A DNA stretch of 64,000 nt from Ruegeria sp. PrR005 (GTDB taxonomy: Bacteria; Pseudomonadota; Alphaproteobacteria; Rhodobacterales; Rhodobacteraceae), in the NCBI RefSeq assembly GCF_010500245.1, contig NZ_JAAGOX010000032.1, positions 248,001 through 312,000 on the forward strand. Direction: 5' to 3'. The notes beneath the pieces were generated by a model that ran no database searches, was not told the origin of the DNA, and saw only the letters and a program-made list of their open reading frames with translations. Below, in pieces: positions 8,082-17,976 of this stretch (position 1 is the first letter of the stretch; each line of letters starts with the position of its first letter). A program made the position numbers and the translations under genes.

Positions 8082-8745
8082 GGTTCTTGGGGACGATGAC
8101 GATCTCGACCCGGCGGTTCTGGGCCTTGCCTTCGGCCGTCAGGTTCGACGCGATCGGATTGTTTTCGCCCATGCCGATGGTCGAGATCCGGTCATAGGTC
8201 ACCCCGCCCGATTGCAGGATGTCGGCCACCGCGTTGGCGCGGCGTTCGGACAGGCCCTGGTTGTAGGCGGCATCGCCGTCGCTGTCGGTATGGCCGATGA
8301 CCTGCACGTTCGACTTGGGATAGCGCACGAGATGGGCCGCGACCTTGCGCAGGTCGGATTGCAGCGCCGGTCGCACGGTATAGCTGTCGGTGTCGAAGGT
8401 GATGTCGTTCGGGACGGTCACAATCAGCCGATCGCCGGTGTTGATGATTGAGATACCGTCATTGGCCAGTTCCTGGCGCAGTTCGGCCGCTTGTTGGTCG
8501 AGCTGCTTGCCGATCAGCCCGCCGCCGGCGGCGCCAATGGCCGCACCGGCCAGCGCGCCCAGCGCCGGGTTCGAATCGTTGGCGATCGCGCCGACACCGG
8601 CGCCCAGGATGGCGCCCGCGATGGCGCCGGTCTTGGTGTTCTTGTTCGGGTCGGCATTGGTGCTGAGCGAGGCCGGATCGGTACAGGCGCCCAGCGTCAG
8701 AACGGCCACCAGCCCGGCCGCAAGGAAATGTTTGTTCGAAGTCAT
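8077..8745 (-). CDS. OmpA-family outer membrane lipoprotein
   Basis: Encodes 222 residues. A lipoprotein signal peptide ends TLGAC, so Cys20 would be lipidated. A glycine-rich segment (residues about 38-82, glycine-zipper-like, GAIAGAILGAGVGAIA) follows. The C-terminal OmpA domain (VIGHTDSDGDAAYNQGLSERR) binds peptidoglycan. The start at 8745 is chosen because aaggtg lies 6-7 bases upstream and the signal peptide begins directly; the longer frame adds nine residues without a ribosome site. It probably links the outer membrane to the wall. Confidence 0.92.
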   Translation of the reverse strand: MTSNKHFLAAGLVAVLTLGACTDPASLSTNADPNKNTKTGAIAGAILGAGVGAIANDSNPALGALAGAAIGAAGGGLIGKQLDQQAAELRQELANDGISIINTGDRLIVTVPNDITFDTDSYTVRPALQSDLRKVAAHLVRYPKSNVQVIGHTDSDGDAAYNQGLSERRANAVADILQSGGVTYDRISTIGMGENNPIASNLTAEGKAQNRRVEIVIVPKNR

Positions 8746-8873
8746 GGATTCACCTTCTGCTCCTGCGCTCACTTAACGCGGCACTTGTTGCTTTGTTCCA
8801 GTATATCACAGCCCGAGCTGGTGCGAACAAGCGACAAAGCGGTGAAATAGGCGATTCCCTGCCCATCCGGCGA

Positions 8874-9566
8874 TCAATTCGGGGTGGCGGCCTCGTCCCA
8901 GCGGCTTTGATCCTGCCAGAGCTGGCGCAGGGCCGCTGCCTGCGGGGCAAAGCTGTCGGACAGCAGGTCGCAGGCCCAGATCCGGTCGGTGCGGAAATGG
9001 CGAAAGCCCTGCCGCAATTCGCACCAGGCCGCCAGCATGGTGCAGTCGAGGTGATAGATCAGCCCGACCGGGCGCAACACGCGCATCGTCTGGACGTCAT
9101 TCACGCTGCGATATTCGACGCTGAGCTTGCGCGCCTCGCGCACGGCCTGACGCAACAATGCGATGGGGGTGCAGCCCTGCCCGGGATCGTCGGCGGGCGC
9201 GCCCCAGGGCGCCACTCGCAGCCAGTCGGCCGGATCGTGCAGCGCGTCGATCTTGGCGCAGACCCGTTCTGCGGCCTGTTGCAGGGCGCTGTCGCCGGTG
9301 CGCACGAGCATCGAGAGGCCGACGCGCAGCGCCTCGACCTCTTCCTGATCGAAGTTGAGCGGCGGCAGGTCATAGCCGCCGCGCATGACGTAACCCAGGC
9401 CCGCCGCGCCCTCGATCGGGGTGCGCATGGCCTGAAGCGCGGCGATATCGCGATAGACGGTGCGGGCCGAGATCTCGAGCCGCGCGGCGAGATCCTCGGC
9501 GGTGATGGGCGCGGTGGCCGCGCGCAGGATCTGGATGATTTCGAACAGTCGGGTGGAGCGGCGCAT
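8874..9566 (-). CDS. YafY-type helix-turn-helix/WYL domain transcriptional regulator
   Basis: Encodes 230 residues. The N-terminal HTH (residues about 1-60, ITAEDLAARLEISARTVYRDI) is of the HTH_11 type. A WYL-like domain begins near residue 140 (REARKLSVEYRSVNDVQTMRVLRPVGLIYH) and usually senses a ligand or nucleic acid. It is divergent from a 54-residue basic ORF, and the 108-base gap between them holds CTGACA-type inverted repeats that are good candidates for its own operator. The inducer is unknown. Confidence 0.88.
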   Translation of the reverse strand: MRRSTRLFEIIQILRAATAPITAEDLAARLEISARTVYRDIAALQAMRTPIEGAAGLGYVMRGGYDLPPLNFDQEEVEALRVGLSMLVRTGDSALQQAAERVCAKIDALHDPADWLRVAPWGAPADDPGQGCTPIALLRQAVREARKLSVEYRSVNDVQTMRVLRPVGLIYHLDCTMLAAWCELRQGFRHFRTDRIWACDLLSDSFAPQAAALRQLWQDQSRWDEAATPN

Positions 9567-9582
9567 GGGATCCTCGGGCGTA

Positions 9583-9627
9583 CTGCTGACACCCTATCAC
9601 ATGCCCCTGACAACGGGGTGTCAGCAG
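9583..9627. promoter_or_regulatory. Probable WYL-regulator operator
   Basis: An 18-base palindrome CTGACA-N6-TGTCAG lies at 9607-9624. A further half-site CTGACACCC (9586-9594) makes a 12-base perfect arm, CTGCTGACACCC (9583-9594), complementary to 9616-9627. The site is centred between the divergent regulator (ATG 9566) and the small ORF (ATG 9675), placed to control both. Assignment to the regulator is by position only. Confidence 0.65.
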
Positions 9628-9674
9628 GCTTGGGGTCTGATGGCCGTCGCATCGACAGCCGAAGGAGACCGAAC

Positions 9675-9839
9675 ATGCCAAGCCGCGACCACCATGTGTT
9701 AATGGCCCGCAAGCTGGAGCGCTGGAGCGTGCCCCAAACCCTGCGCAACTGGGAAATCGAGAGAGAGCTTGCCGCCCGCCGCGAGGCGCGGCCAAGGCGG
9801 CTGCATCTGCTGCGCTGGATGGCGGCGCGCTGGCGCTAG
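9675..9839 (+). CDS. Small basic protein of unknown function
   Basis: Encodes 54 residues, very rich in Arg and Trp (ends RRLHLLRWMAARWR). A near-ideal ribosome site (gaaggaga) precedes the ATG by 6-7 bases, which argues that this is a real gene although short. It lies across the CTGACA inverted repeats from the WYL regulator, so it is the likely regulated target. The last 4 bases overlap the convergent alkyltransferase gene. I do not recognise a family. A basic amphipathic nucleic-acid- or membrane-binding peptide is a guess. Confidence 0.55.
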   Translation: MPSRDHHVLMARKLERWSVPQTLRNWEIERELAARREARPRRLHLLRWMAARWR

Positions 9840-10687
9840 GCCTCGCTGCGGGCCGCTTCCCAGGCCAGCATGGCGCGTTTCACCGGCAGGCCCCAGTGAT
9901 AGCCGCCCAGGCCGCCCGATTTGCGCAGGGCCCGGTGGCAGGGTATCAGCCAGCTGACCGGGTTGCGCCCCACCGCCGTGCCCACGGCGCGTACCGCGCG
10001 CGGCTGCCCGATGGACTGGGCCAACTCGCCATAGGTGGTGACCTGGCCCGAGGGGATGCGCAAGAGCGCCTCCCAGACCTTGATCTGCAAGGGTGCGCCG
10101 ATCAGGTAGAGCGGCACCGGCTCCAGCCGGTCGCTGGCGGCGCCAAAGGCGCTGAGTGCCCAGGGGCGCAGGCGCATCGGATCCTCGACGAAGGTGGCCT
10201 GTGGCCAGCGCGACAGCAGATCCTGCATCGTGGCCTCGGCGCCCGCCTCGGCGGCAAAGCCGATGCCGCAGATGCCGCGCTCGGTTCCCATTACCAGTGC
10301 CGGGCCAAAGGGGCTTTCGAACCAGCCCCAGTAGATGGTCAGGTCCGCGCCCTTGCGGGCATAGTCGCCGGGGCTCATCGCCTCCCACCGGACGAAGAGG
10401 TCGTGAAGGCGCCCGGTGCCCGAGAGACCGACATTCTGGGCTGCTTCAAGCAGGGTGAACCGGTCCTCCAGCAGCGCCTTGGCATGGCCCAGTGTCAGGT
10501 ATTGCTGGTACTTCTTGGGCGACACTCCGACCCAGCGCGAAAAGATGCGCTGGAAATGCGCGGGGCTCATATTCATCTGCGTCGCCAGATCATCCAGCGA
10601 CATGCTCTCGCCGCCCGCGTCGATCAGCTCGATCGCGCGGCGGATGACGCCATAGTGATAGCCCTCTTCCGTGGTCTGAACGTTCAT
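9836..10687 (-). CDS. AraC-HTH / methylated-DNA-[protein]-cysteine S-methyltransferase fusion (Ada-like)
   Basis: The 283-residue protein combines an AraC-type DNA-binding domain (residues about 10-110, MSPAHFQRIFSRWVGVSP) with an O6-alkylguanine transferase domain. The transferase active site is IPCHR with Cys250. It repairs alkylated guanine by moving the alkyl group to that Cys. The N-terminal zinc domain of full Ada, which senses methylphosphotriesters, is missing, so how its regulatory half is switched is unclear. It is divergent from a MarR gene with a 120-base gap. Confidence 0.92.
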   Translation of the reverse strand: MNVQTTEEGYHYGVIRRAIELIDAGGESMSLDDLATQMNMSPAHFQRIFSRWVGVSPKKYQQYLTLGHAKALLEDRFTLLEAAQNVGLSGTGRLHDLFVRWEAMSPGDYARKGADLTIYWGWFESPFGPALVMGTERGICGIGFAAEAGAEATMQDLLSRWPQATFVEDPMRLRPWALSAFGAASDRLEPVPLYLIGAPLQIKVWEALLRIPSGQVTTYGELAQSIGQPRAVRAVGTAVGRNPVSWLIPCHRALRKSGGLGGYHWGLPVKRAMLAWEAARSEA

Positions 10688-10761
10688 GTCGCACCTCTTT
10701 GTCTGATCTGAACGTAGCGCGCAGCGCCCGTCGCCGCGACCCGGAACCTGTGCAAATATTT

Positions 10762-10777
10762 GTCAACTGAGTTGACG
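10762..10777. promoter_or_regulatory. Inverted repeat overlapping a -35-like box, MarR operator candidate
   Basis: GTCAAC-tga-GTTGAC is a perfect 6-3-6 inverted repeat in the gap between the Ada-like and MarR genes. The right arm runs into TTGACG (10772-10777), a good -35 for the MarR gene. A regulator bound here would block that promoter, which fits autoregulation by MarR. Confidence 0.5.
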
Positions 10778-10807
10778 AATCGTGCCGTTCGGTCCAGTAC
10801 TGCGGGT

Positions 10808-11257
10808 ATGACACATGAATCCGATCAGCTTTATCAGGCGGTACAGGCCACGCGGCCCCTGTTGCGCAATATCACGGCGGCGGTGGAGCGCGGGAGTTTG
10901 CGCGAGGGTGTAACCGTGGGGCAGCGCGCGATCCTTGAAGGGCTGTCGGTAGACCCGGGAGCAACGGCGCCGAAACTGGGCGCCGCGTTGCAGATGAAGC
11001 GGCAATATATCTCGCGCATCCTGCAAGAGGTGCAGCGCGCCGGGCTGATCGAGCGGAGGGCCAATCCCGAGCATGCGCGGTCCCACCGCTATTGGCTGAC
11101 CCCGAAGGGCGAGGCCATCATCACCGCGATCCGGGCGGATGAAATGGAGAAGCTGGCGCTTTTCTCCGAGGGGTTCTCACCCGCCGAGCTTGCCGCCTAT
11201 CACAAGGTGCAGCTTGCGCTGACCCGGTTCTTTGCAGACTTGGCCAAGGAGGCCTGA
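10808..11257 (+). CDS. MarR family transcriptional regulator
   Basis: The 149-residue protein has a winged-helix core: LGAALQMKRQYISRILQEVQRAGLIERRANPEHARSHR with the typical wing, then TPKGEAII. The ATG at 10808 is chosen because the longer frame reads through the inverted repeat and promoter. It is followed immediately by the cysteine hydrolase gene, whose ATG lies 1 base after its stop and whose ribosome site (aaggagg) sits inside this gene, so the two are cotranscribed. It probably represses its own unit in response to a small molecule. Confidence 0.88.
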   Translation: MTHESDQLYQAVQATRPLLRNITAAVERGSLREGVTVGQRAILEGLSVDPGATAPKLGAALQMKRQYISRILQEVQRAGLIERRANPEHARSHRYWLTPKGEAIITAIRADEMEKLALFSEGFSPAELAAYHKVQLALTRFFADLAKEA

Positions 11258-11258
11258 C

Positions 11259-11903
11259 ATGTCCGTTCTCTGGATTATTGCGGCTGGACTGATGGTTGCG
11301 GTTCTCTATGTCCTGCTGGAGATCCGCAGGATCGGCACTCCGACGAAGGGCCCGGTTATCGACCGCGCCGCCCGATCCGGAACGGCGCTGGTGGTGATCG
11401 ACATGCAGAGCGATTTCACCTCACTGCCGGTCTGGGAGACCGCTCAACTGGAAACCGCGATGGAGAAAATCAGAACGTCGGCGGACGCGGCACGACGGGC
11501 GGGGATGCCGGTGATCGCGGTCCGGCAGGTGTATCGGGCCGGGCTGGCCCGGCTGCTTAACGGCTGGTTCAATCAGGGGCGTGGCAATGCTGGGTCGGCA
11601 GGTATCGGGCTGGACCCGCGCCTGGGACTGGTGCCCGATATCGAGGTCGAGAAATCCATGGGCGATGCGTTTTCCGAACCTGCGTTGGAGCGATACCTGG
11701 AGGAAAACCGGATCGGCACCCTGATCCTGACGGGCTTGGATGGTTGTCACTGCGTCAAGAACACCGCGTTTGGCGCGCTGAACCGGAGATATGCGGTGCG
11801 GATCGACCCCAAGGCGGTGCTGGCGGCCAATGACGCTGGATGGTCAAAGGTGAAGCGGAACCTGACGGCAGCCGGGGCGGAAATGGGCGCGACGGCGGCC
11901 TAG
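11259..11903 (+). CDS. Membrane-anchored cysteine hydrolase (isochorismatase-like)
   Basis: Encodes 214 residues. One hydrophobic helix (SVLWIIAAGLMVAVLYVLL) occupies residues 2-20, and an isochorismatase-fold hydrolase domain follows. The catalytic Asp is in VVIDMQSDF and the nucleophile Cys in GLDGCHCVKN. The family hydrolyses amides, ureides or isochorismate; the substrate here is unknown. A membrane anchor is unusual for the fold. It is translationally coupled to the upstream MarR gene, which suggests a detoxification or signal-degrading role. Confidence 0.82.
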   Translation: MSVLWIIAAGLMVAVLYVLLEIRRIGTPTKGPVIDRAARSGTALVVIDMQSDFTSLPVWETAQLETAMEKIRTSADAARRAGMPVIAVRQVYRAGLARLLNGWFNQGRGNAGSAGIGLDPRLGLVPDIEVEKSMGDAFSEPALERYLEENRIGTLILTGLDGCHCVKNTAFGALNRRYAVRIDPKAVLAANDAGWSKVKRNLTAAGAEMGATAA

Positions 11904-11954
11904 TCGCTGCCTTTTCAATTGCGGGGGCTTGTCTGTCAGGGCATTAAGGCCCGG

Positions 11955-12599
11955 ATGGCAAAGCAACTCGATTACCACACGATCCGCGAGATCTTTACCC
12001 GGTTCCAGGCCGCCGATCCCGAACCCAAGGGCGAGCTGGAGCATGTCAACGCCTACACGCTGGTGGTGGCGGTGGCGCTGAGCGCGCAGGCCACCGATGC
12101 GGGCGTGAACAAGGCCACCCGCGAATTGTTCAAGATCGCCGACACGCCGGAAAAGATGCTGGCGCTGGGCGAAGAAGGCGTGACCGAGCATATCAAGACC
12201 ATTGGCCTGTTCCGGCAGAAGGCCAAGAACGTGATCAAGCTGAGCCGCATCCTGGTGGAGGAATATGGCGGCGAGGTGCCGAATTCGCGCGCCGCGCTGC
12301 AATCGCTGCCCGGTGTCGGGCGCAAGACCGCCAATGTGGTGCTGAACATGTGGTGGCGCATCCCGGCGCAGGCGGTGGACACCCATATCTTTCGTGTCGG
12401 CAACCGTACCGGTATCTGTCCGGGCAAGGATGTGGACGCGGTCGAGCGTGCCATCGAGGACAATATCCCGGCCGATTTCCAGCAACATGCGCATCACTGG
12501 CTGATCCTGCACGGCCGTTACCATTGCAAAGCCAGAAAGCCGATGTGCGGCACCTGCCTCATCCGCGATCTGTGCCAATTCGAGGACAAGACCCTATGA
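11955..12599 (+). CDS. nth: Endonuclease III
   Basis: DNA glycosylase/AP lyase that removes oxidised pyrimidines in base excision repair. Its 214 residues carry the helix-hairpin-helix LPGVGRKTANVV with the catalytic Lys, the catalytic Asp in VDTHIFR, and a C-terminal 4Fe-4S site with the expected C-x6-C-x2-C-x5-C spacing (CKARKPMCGTC...C). ATG 11955 gives the usual start MAKQLDYHTI. Its stop overlaps the next ATG (ATGA), so it is coupled to the sugar kinase. Confidence 0.96.
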   Translation: MAKQLDYHTIREIFTRFQAADPEPKGELEHVNAYTLVVAVALSAQATDAGVNKATRELFKIADTPEKMLALGEEGVTEHIKTIGLFRQKAKNVIKLSRILVEEYGGEVPNSRAALQSLPGVGRKTANVVLNMWWRIPAQAVDTHIFRVGNRTGICPGKDVDAVERAIEDNIPADFQQHAHHWLILHGRYHCKARKPMCGTCLIRDLCQFEDKTL

Positions 12600-13582
12600 A
12601 GACCTACGATGTCGTTGGCATCGGCAATGCCGTTGTCGATGTGATCTCGCAAGCCGATGACAGCTTTCTCGACCTGATGGGAATCGAGAAAGGCATCATG
12701 CAGCTGATCGAGCAGGAGCGCGGCGAGGTGCTGTATGCCTCGATGAAGGAGCGGGTGCAGACGCCGGGCGGTTCGGTTGCCAACACCATCGCGGGCGCGG
12801 GCGCGCTGGGTCTGGATACGGCGTTTATCGGGCGGGTGCGCGACGATGCGCTGGGCCATTTCTATGCTGATGCGATGAACGAGGGCGGTATCGACTTCGT
12901 CAATCCGCCGGTGGCGGGCGATCTGGCGACCTCGCGTTCGATGATCTTTGTCTCGCCCGATGGTGAGCGGTCGATGAACACCTATCTGGGCATCTCGACC
13001 ACGCTGAGTTCGGCGGACGTGCCGCAAGCGGTGACAGGCAATGCGAAACTGATGTTTCTGGAAGGCTATCTGTTCGACCATGACGCCGGCAAATCCGCGT
13101 TCCGCGAGGCGGCGCGGGCGACCCGCGCGGCGGGCGGCAAGGCGGGGATCGCGATTTCCGATCCCTTCTGTGTCGACCGGCACCGCGCCGATTTCCTGTC
13201 ACTGATCCAGCACGATCTGGATTTTGTGATCGGCAACGAGGCCGAGATCCAGTCGTTGTTCGAGACCGACCATCTGGACGATGCGCTGATGCTGACCTCG
13301 GGCATCTGCCCGCTGGTGGTCTGCACGCGCTCGGGCGACGGGGTGACGGTGATGGACGGCACGGTCCGCATCGACGTGCCGGTGGAAAAGGTGGTGCCGG
13401 TGGACGCCACCGGCGCGGGCGACCAGTTTGCCGCGGGCTTTCTGTTTGGCATGGCCACGGGCCGCGATTACGAGACCTGCGCCCGGATCGGCAATATCTG
13501 CGCCCGCGAGGTGATCAGCCATATCGGCCCGCGCCCCGAGACGAACATGGTCGAGCTGCTGAAGGAAAACGGGCTGCTCTGA
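12596..13582 (+). CDS. PfkB family carbohydrate kinase (adenosine kinase type)
   Basis: The 328-residue protein has both PfkB signatures: GGSVANTIAGAGALG near residue 59 and the ATP/catalytic DATGAGDQFAAGFL near residue 265, with the catalytic Asp in GAGD. Alphaproteobacterial proteins of this subgroup are annotated as adenosine kinases; ribokinase-like sugar specificity is possible. The start overlaps the nth stop (ATGA). Two hairpins of the repeated intergenic element follow the stop and probably end transcription. Confidence 0.9.
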   Translation: MKTYDVVGIGNAVVDVISQADDSFLDLMGIEKGIMQLIEQERGEVLYASMKERVQTPGGSVANTIAGAGALGLDTAFIGRVRDDALGHFYADAMNEGGIDFVNPPVAGDLATSRSMIFVSPDGERSMNTYLGISTTLSSADVPQAVTGNAKLMFLEGYLFDHDAGKSAFREAARATRAAGGKAGIAISDPFCVDRHRADFLSLIQHDLDFVIGNEAEIQSLFETDHLDDALMLTSGICPLVVCTRSGDGVTVMDGTVRIDVPVEKVVPVDATGAGDQFAAGFLFGMATGRDYETCARIGNICAREVISHIGPRPETNMVELLKENGLL

Positions 13583-13590
13583 TCCCGGGG

Positions 13591-13665
13591 TGGGGAGGGG
13601 CGCTGCCCCTCTTGCCCTGCGGGCAATTCACCCCGGAGTATTTGCGACCAGAAAGAAGCAGGGGT
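13591..13665. repeat. Repeated intergenic element, copy A
   Basis: Two tandem hairpins with 3-base loops, AGGGGC-gct-GCCCCT (13596-13610) and TTGCCC-tgc-GGGCAA (13612-13626). They are followed by a conserved tail GGAGTATTTGCGACCAGAAAG and a purine-rich end. The same layout recurs at 17851-17915 and 37652-37708. It lies directly after the sugar kinase stop and may act as a terminator. Confidence 0.7.
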
Positions 13666-13730
13666 TGGGTGCGGCCCCTTCCTTGTGATGTGCGTGTTCA
13701 GGTTGGGCCGTCCGGCGCCTGATTGTTGGG

Positions 13731-14240
13731 CTACGCTTGATCAGCGTGGCCGTTCGCGATCTCGGCGCTGTGCAGCGCCTTGGCCAGCAGGGTGGACAGC
13801 GCCGCTTGTTCCTCTGTCGTCAGTCCCTCGAGGAGCTGCGCCTGCGTCGCCACATGGGCGGCCATCATCTCGTTGATCAGGGTCAGCCCCTTGGGCGTGA
13901 GCGCGATGATCACGCTGCGGCTGTCCTCGGGGTTCTTGCGGCGTTCGACCAACCCGTCCTGTTCCAGCCGGTCGATCCGGTTGGTCATGGTGCCGGAGGC
14001 GACCATGGTCGTATCGAGCAGCGCGCCGGGTGACAGCGCATAGGGCGGGCCCGAGCGCAGGAGCGTGGCCAGCACGTCGAACTTGGCCGGGTTCAGCCCG
14101 TATCGGGCAAAGGTTCTCTGCATCCCCTGGGTACAGGCCACGGACAGCCGCGCCACCCGACCAATCACCGCCATGGCCCGCGTGTCGAGATCGGGGCGCT
14201 CGGCCGCCCATTGCCGGGTGATAAGGTCTACATGATCCAT
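13731..14240 (-). CDS. MarR family transcriptional regulator
   Basis: Encodes 169 residues with a winged-helix domain of the MarR fold (NPAKFDVLATLLRSGPP, GTMTNRIDRLEQDGLVER, then the wing NPEDSRSV). It is divergent from an EamA exporter gene. The 83-base gap contains two perfect 20-base palindromes, the nearer one starting 22 bases before its ATG, so it very probably represses both itself and the exporter. The ligand is unknown, probably the exported compound. Confidence 0.92.
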   Translation of the reverse strand: MDHVDLITRQWAAERPDLDTRAMAVIGRVARLSVACTQGMQRTFARYGLNPAKFDVLATLLRSGPPYALSPGALLDTTMVASGTMTNRIDRLEQDGLVERRKNPEDSRSVIIALTPKGLTLINEMMAAHVATQAQLLEGLTTEEQAALSTLLAKALHSAEIANGHADQA

Positions 14241-14261
14241 GATCCGGGTTATTTCGGCGAT

Positions 14262-14281
14262 TTATCTTGACGTCAAGATAA
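14262..14281. promoter_or_regulatory. MarR operator 1
   Basis: Perfect 20-base palindrome, half-site TTATCTTGAC. It lies in the marR/EamA intergenic gap, 26 bases centre to centre from a near-identical palindrome, which puts the two sites on almost the same face of the DNA. Confidence 0.85.
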
Positions 14282-14287
14282 ACAATG

Positions 14288-14307
14288 TTATCTCGACGTC
14301 GAGATAA
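14288..14307. promoter_or_regulatory. MarR operator 2
   Basis: Perfect 20-base palindrome, half-site TTATCTCGAC, differing from operator 1 by one base per half. It ends 16 bases before the exporter ATG (14324), so bound repressor would cover the exporter promoter or leader. Confidence 0.85.
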
Positions 14308-14323
14308 TTAGATGAGGTCCCCT

Positions 14324-15232
14324 ATGTCACGGACAACGGATATCGCCCTGACGGCAATCGCCCCGGCCATCTGGGGCAGTTCCTATATCGTCACGACCCA
14401 GTTCCTGCCCGCGCATTCGCCTTTTGTGGTGGCGCTGCTGCGGGCACTGCCGGCCGGGTTGCTTTTGATGCTGTTGGTGCGTCAGCTGCCGCCGCGCGGC
14501 TGGATCGGGCGGTTGCTGATCCTGGGGGCGCTTAACTTTTCCGTGTTCTGGTCGTTGCTCTTTGTTGCCGCCTATCGCCTGCCGGGCGGGGTGGCGGCGA
14601 CGGTGGGTGCGGTACAGCCGCTGATCGTCGTGTTCCTGTCAGCGGTGGCGCTGGGCACACAGATCCGGCTGGGCGCGGTGCTGTCGGCGTTGGCGGGGAT
14701 CGTCGGCGTGGCACTGTTGCTGCTGGGGCCCGAGGCGCGGCTGGATACGGTAGGTGTACTGGCCGGGCTGGGCGGCGCGCTGTCGATGGCGGTTGGCGTG
14801 GTGCTGACCCGCAAATGGCGACCCGATGTGCCGCTGGTCACCTTTACCGCCTGGCAGCTGACCGCCGGTGGTCTCTTGATGATCCCGGTGGCCTGGCTGG
14901 CCGCGCCTGACTGGCCCGGCCTGAGCCTGACCAATCTGGCGGCACTTGCCTGGCTCAGCCTGATCGGCGGCGCGCTGACCTATATCCTGTGGTTTCGCGG
15001 TCTGGCCCGGATCGAACCGGCGGCGGTGTCGCTTTTGGGTATCCTCAGCCCGCTGACGGCGGTGATCCTGGGCTGGCTAGCCCTGGGCGAGGCGCTGAAC
15101 CCGGTTCAGGGGCTGGGTGCGGTCATCGTGCTGGGCGCGGTGTGGATTGGGCAGCGCCCGCCGGGCGCGCCCCGGCGGCTGCGGTTTGCTCAGCCCAGAT
15201 GCGGGGCAAAGGCCGCAACGACGCGCTCGTAG
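14324..15232 (+). CDS. EamA/DMT family transporter
   Basis: Encodes 302 residues with about ten hydrophobic helices and the two EamA repeats (first from [12 protein letters not shown], second from [17 protein letters not shown]). Family members export metabolites or amino acids across the inner membrane. ATG 14324 is preferred to 14312 because gaggt is correctly spaced before it. Expression is probably controlled by the divergent MarR protein through the two palindromes. The last 43 bases overlap the 3' end of the convergent rppH. Confidence 0.9.
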   Translation: MSRTTDIALTAIAPAIWGSSYIVTTQFLPAHSPFVVALLRALPAGLLLMLLVRQLPPRGWIGRLLILGALNFSVFWSLLFVAAYRLPGGVAATVGAVQPLIVVFLSAVALGTQIRLGAVLSALAGIVGVALLLLGPEARLDTVGVLAGLGGALSMAVGVVLTRKWRPDVPLVTFTAWQLTAGGLLMIPVAWLAAPDWPGLSLTNLAALAWLSLIGGALTYILWFRGLARIEPAAVSLLGILSPLTAVILGWLALGEALNPVQGLGAVIVLGAVWIGQRPPGAPRRLRFAQPRCGAKAATTRS

Positions 15233-15675
15233 ACGTCACGCTTGAATGGTACGATCTCGGCCACCAGCCGGGCGGGATCCTGCCATTTCCAGCGGCTGAA
15301 TTCGGGGTGGTCGGTTTCCAGGTCAATCTGATCGTCGCGGCCCAGAAAGCGGAACAGGTACCATTTCTGTTCCTGACCGCGATAGCGCCCCTTCCAGATG
15401 CGCGGGACAAGATCGTGCGGCAGGTCATAGGGCAGCCAGCCCTCGGTCTCGGCCACCATCTCGACCAGATCCGCTGTCACGCCGGTCTCTTCCCAGAGCT
15501 CGCGCAGGGCGGCCTCAAAGGGATCTTCGTCCTCGTCCACGCCACCCTGCGGCATCTGCCAGGCGTCGGTGTTCTGGTCCATGCGCTGGCCGACAAAGAC
15601 GAACCCCTCGCCATTCATCAGGACCACACCCACGCAGGGGCGATAGGGGAGCGCGGCAATCTCTTCGGGTGTCAT
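15190..15675 (-). CDS. rppH: RNA pyrophosphohydrolase RppH
   Basis: The 161-residue Nudix hydrolase has a complete Nudix box, [20 protein letters not shown], and the RppH-like start [21 protein letters not shown]. It removes pyrophosphate from 5'-triphosphate RNA to start decay, or cleaves dinucleoside polyphosphates. ATG 15675 is chosen because aaaggaaag lies about 8 bases upstream. It is tail-to-tail with the EamA gene with a coding overlap. Confidence 0.93.
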   Translation of the reverse strand: MTPEEIAALPYRPCVGVVLMNGEGFVFVGQRMDQNTDAWQMPQGGVDEDEDPFEAALRELWEETGVTADLVEMVAETEGWLPYDLPHDLVPRIWKGRYRGQEQKWYLFRFLGRDDQIDLETDHPEFSRWKWQDPARLVAEIVPFKRDVYERVVAAFAPHLG

Positions 15676-15771
15676 CGGCTGTCTTTCCTTTGGGTTGGCC
15701 CTGTCTAGCAAGCGACGTTACGGCGGCAAAGGGGGTGACGTCAGGTTTCGCGTGACAGGGGCGTGGGCTAG

Positions 15772-17838
<2,067 letters not shown>

Positions 17839-17850
17839 TCCGGGCGGGGG

Positions 17851-17915
17851 GGGGGAGATTTTTCGCCGAAAAATCTCTGCCTCCGGCGGGAGTATTTGGG
17901 GCGAGATGAAGGGGC
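17851..17915. repeat. Repeated intergenic element, copy B
   Basis: A 10-bp hairpin GAGATTTTTC-gcc-GAAAAATCTC (17855-17877), then the conserved tail GGGAGTATTTG and CGAGATGAAGGGG. The arms differ entirely from copies A and C, but the 3-base loop and the tail are kept. It follows the FadH-like gene and may terminate it. Confidence 0.7.
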
Positions 17916-17976
17916 AAAGCGTTTGGGCCTTGGGTGGGTTTTGTGATAGTGTTCAGCCATTGGTTGCAAGGATTGA

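Noticed and set aside
10834-11086. Minus-strand frames opposite the MarR gene, as possible antitoxin-like small proteins
   Set aside because: They fully overlap a clear MarR winged-helix gene and have no ribosome sites.
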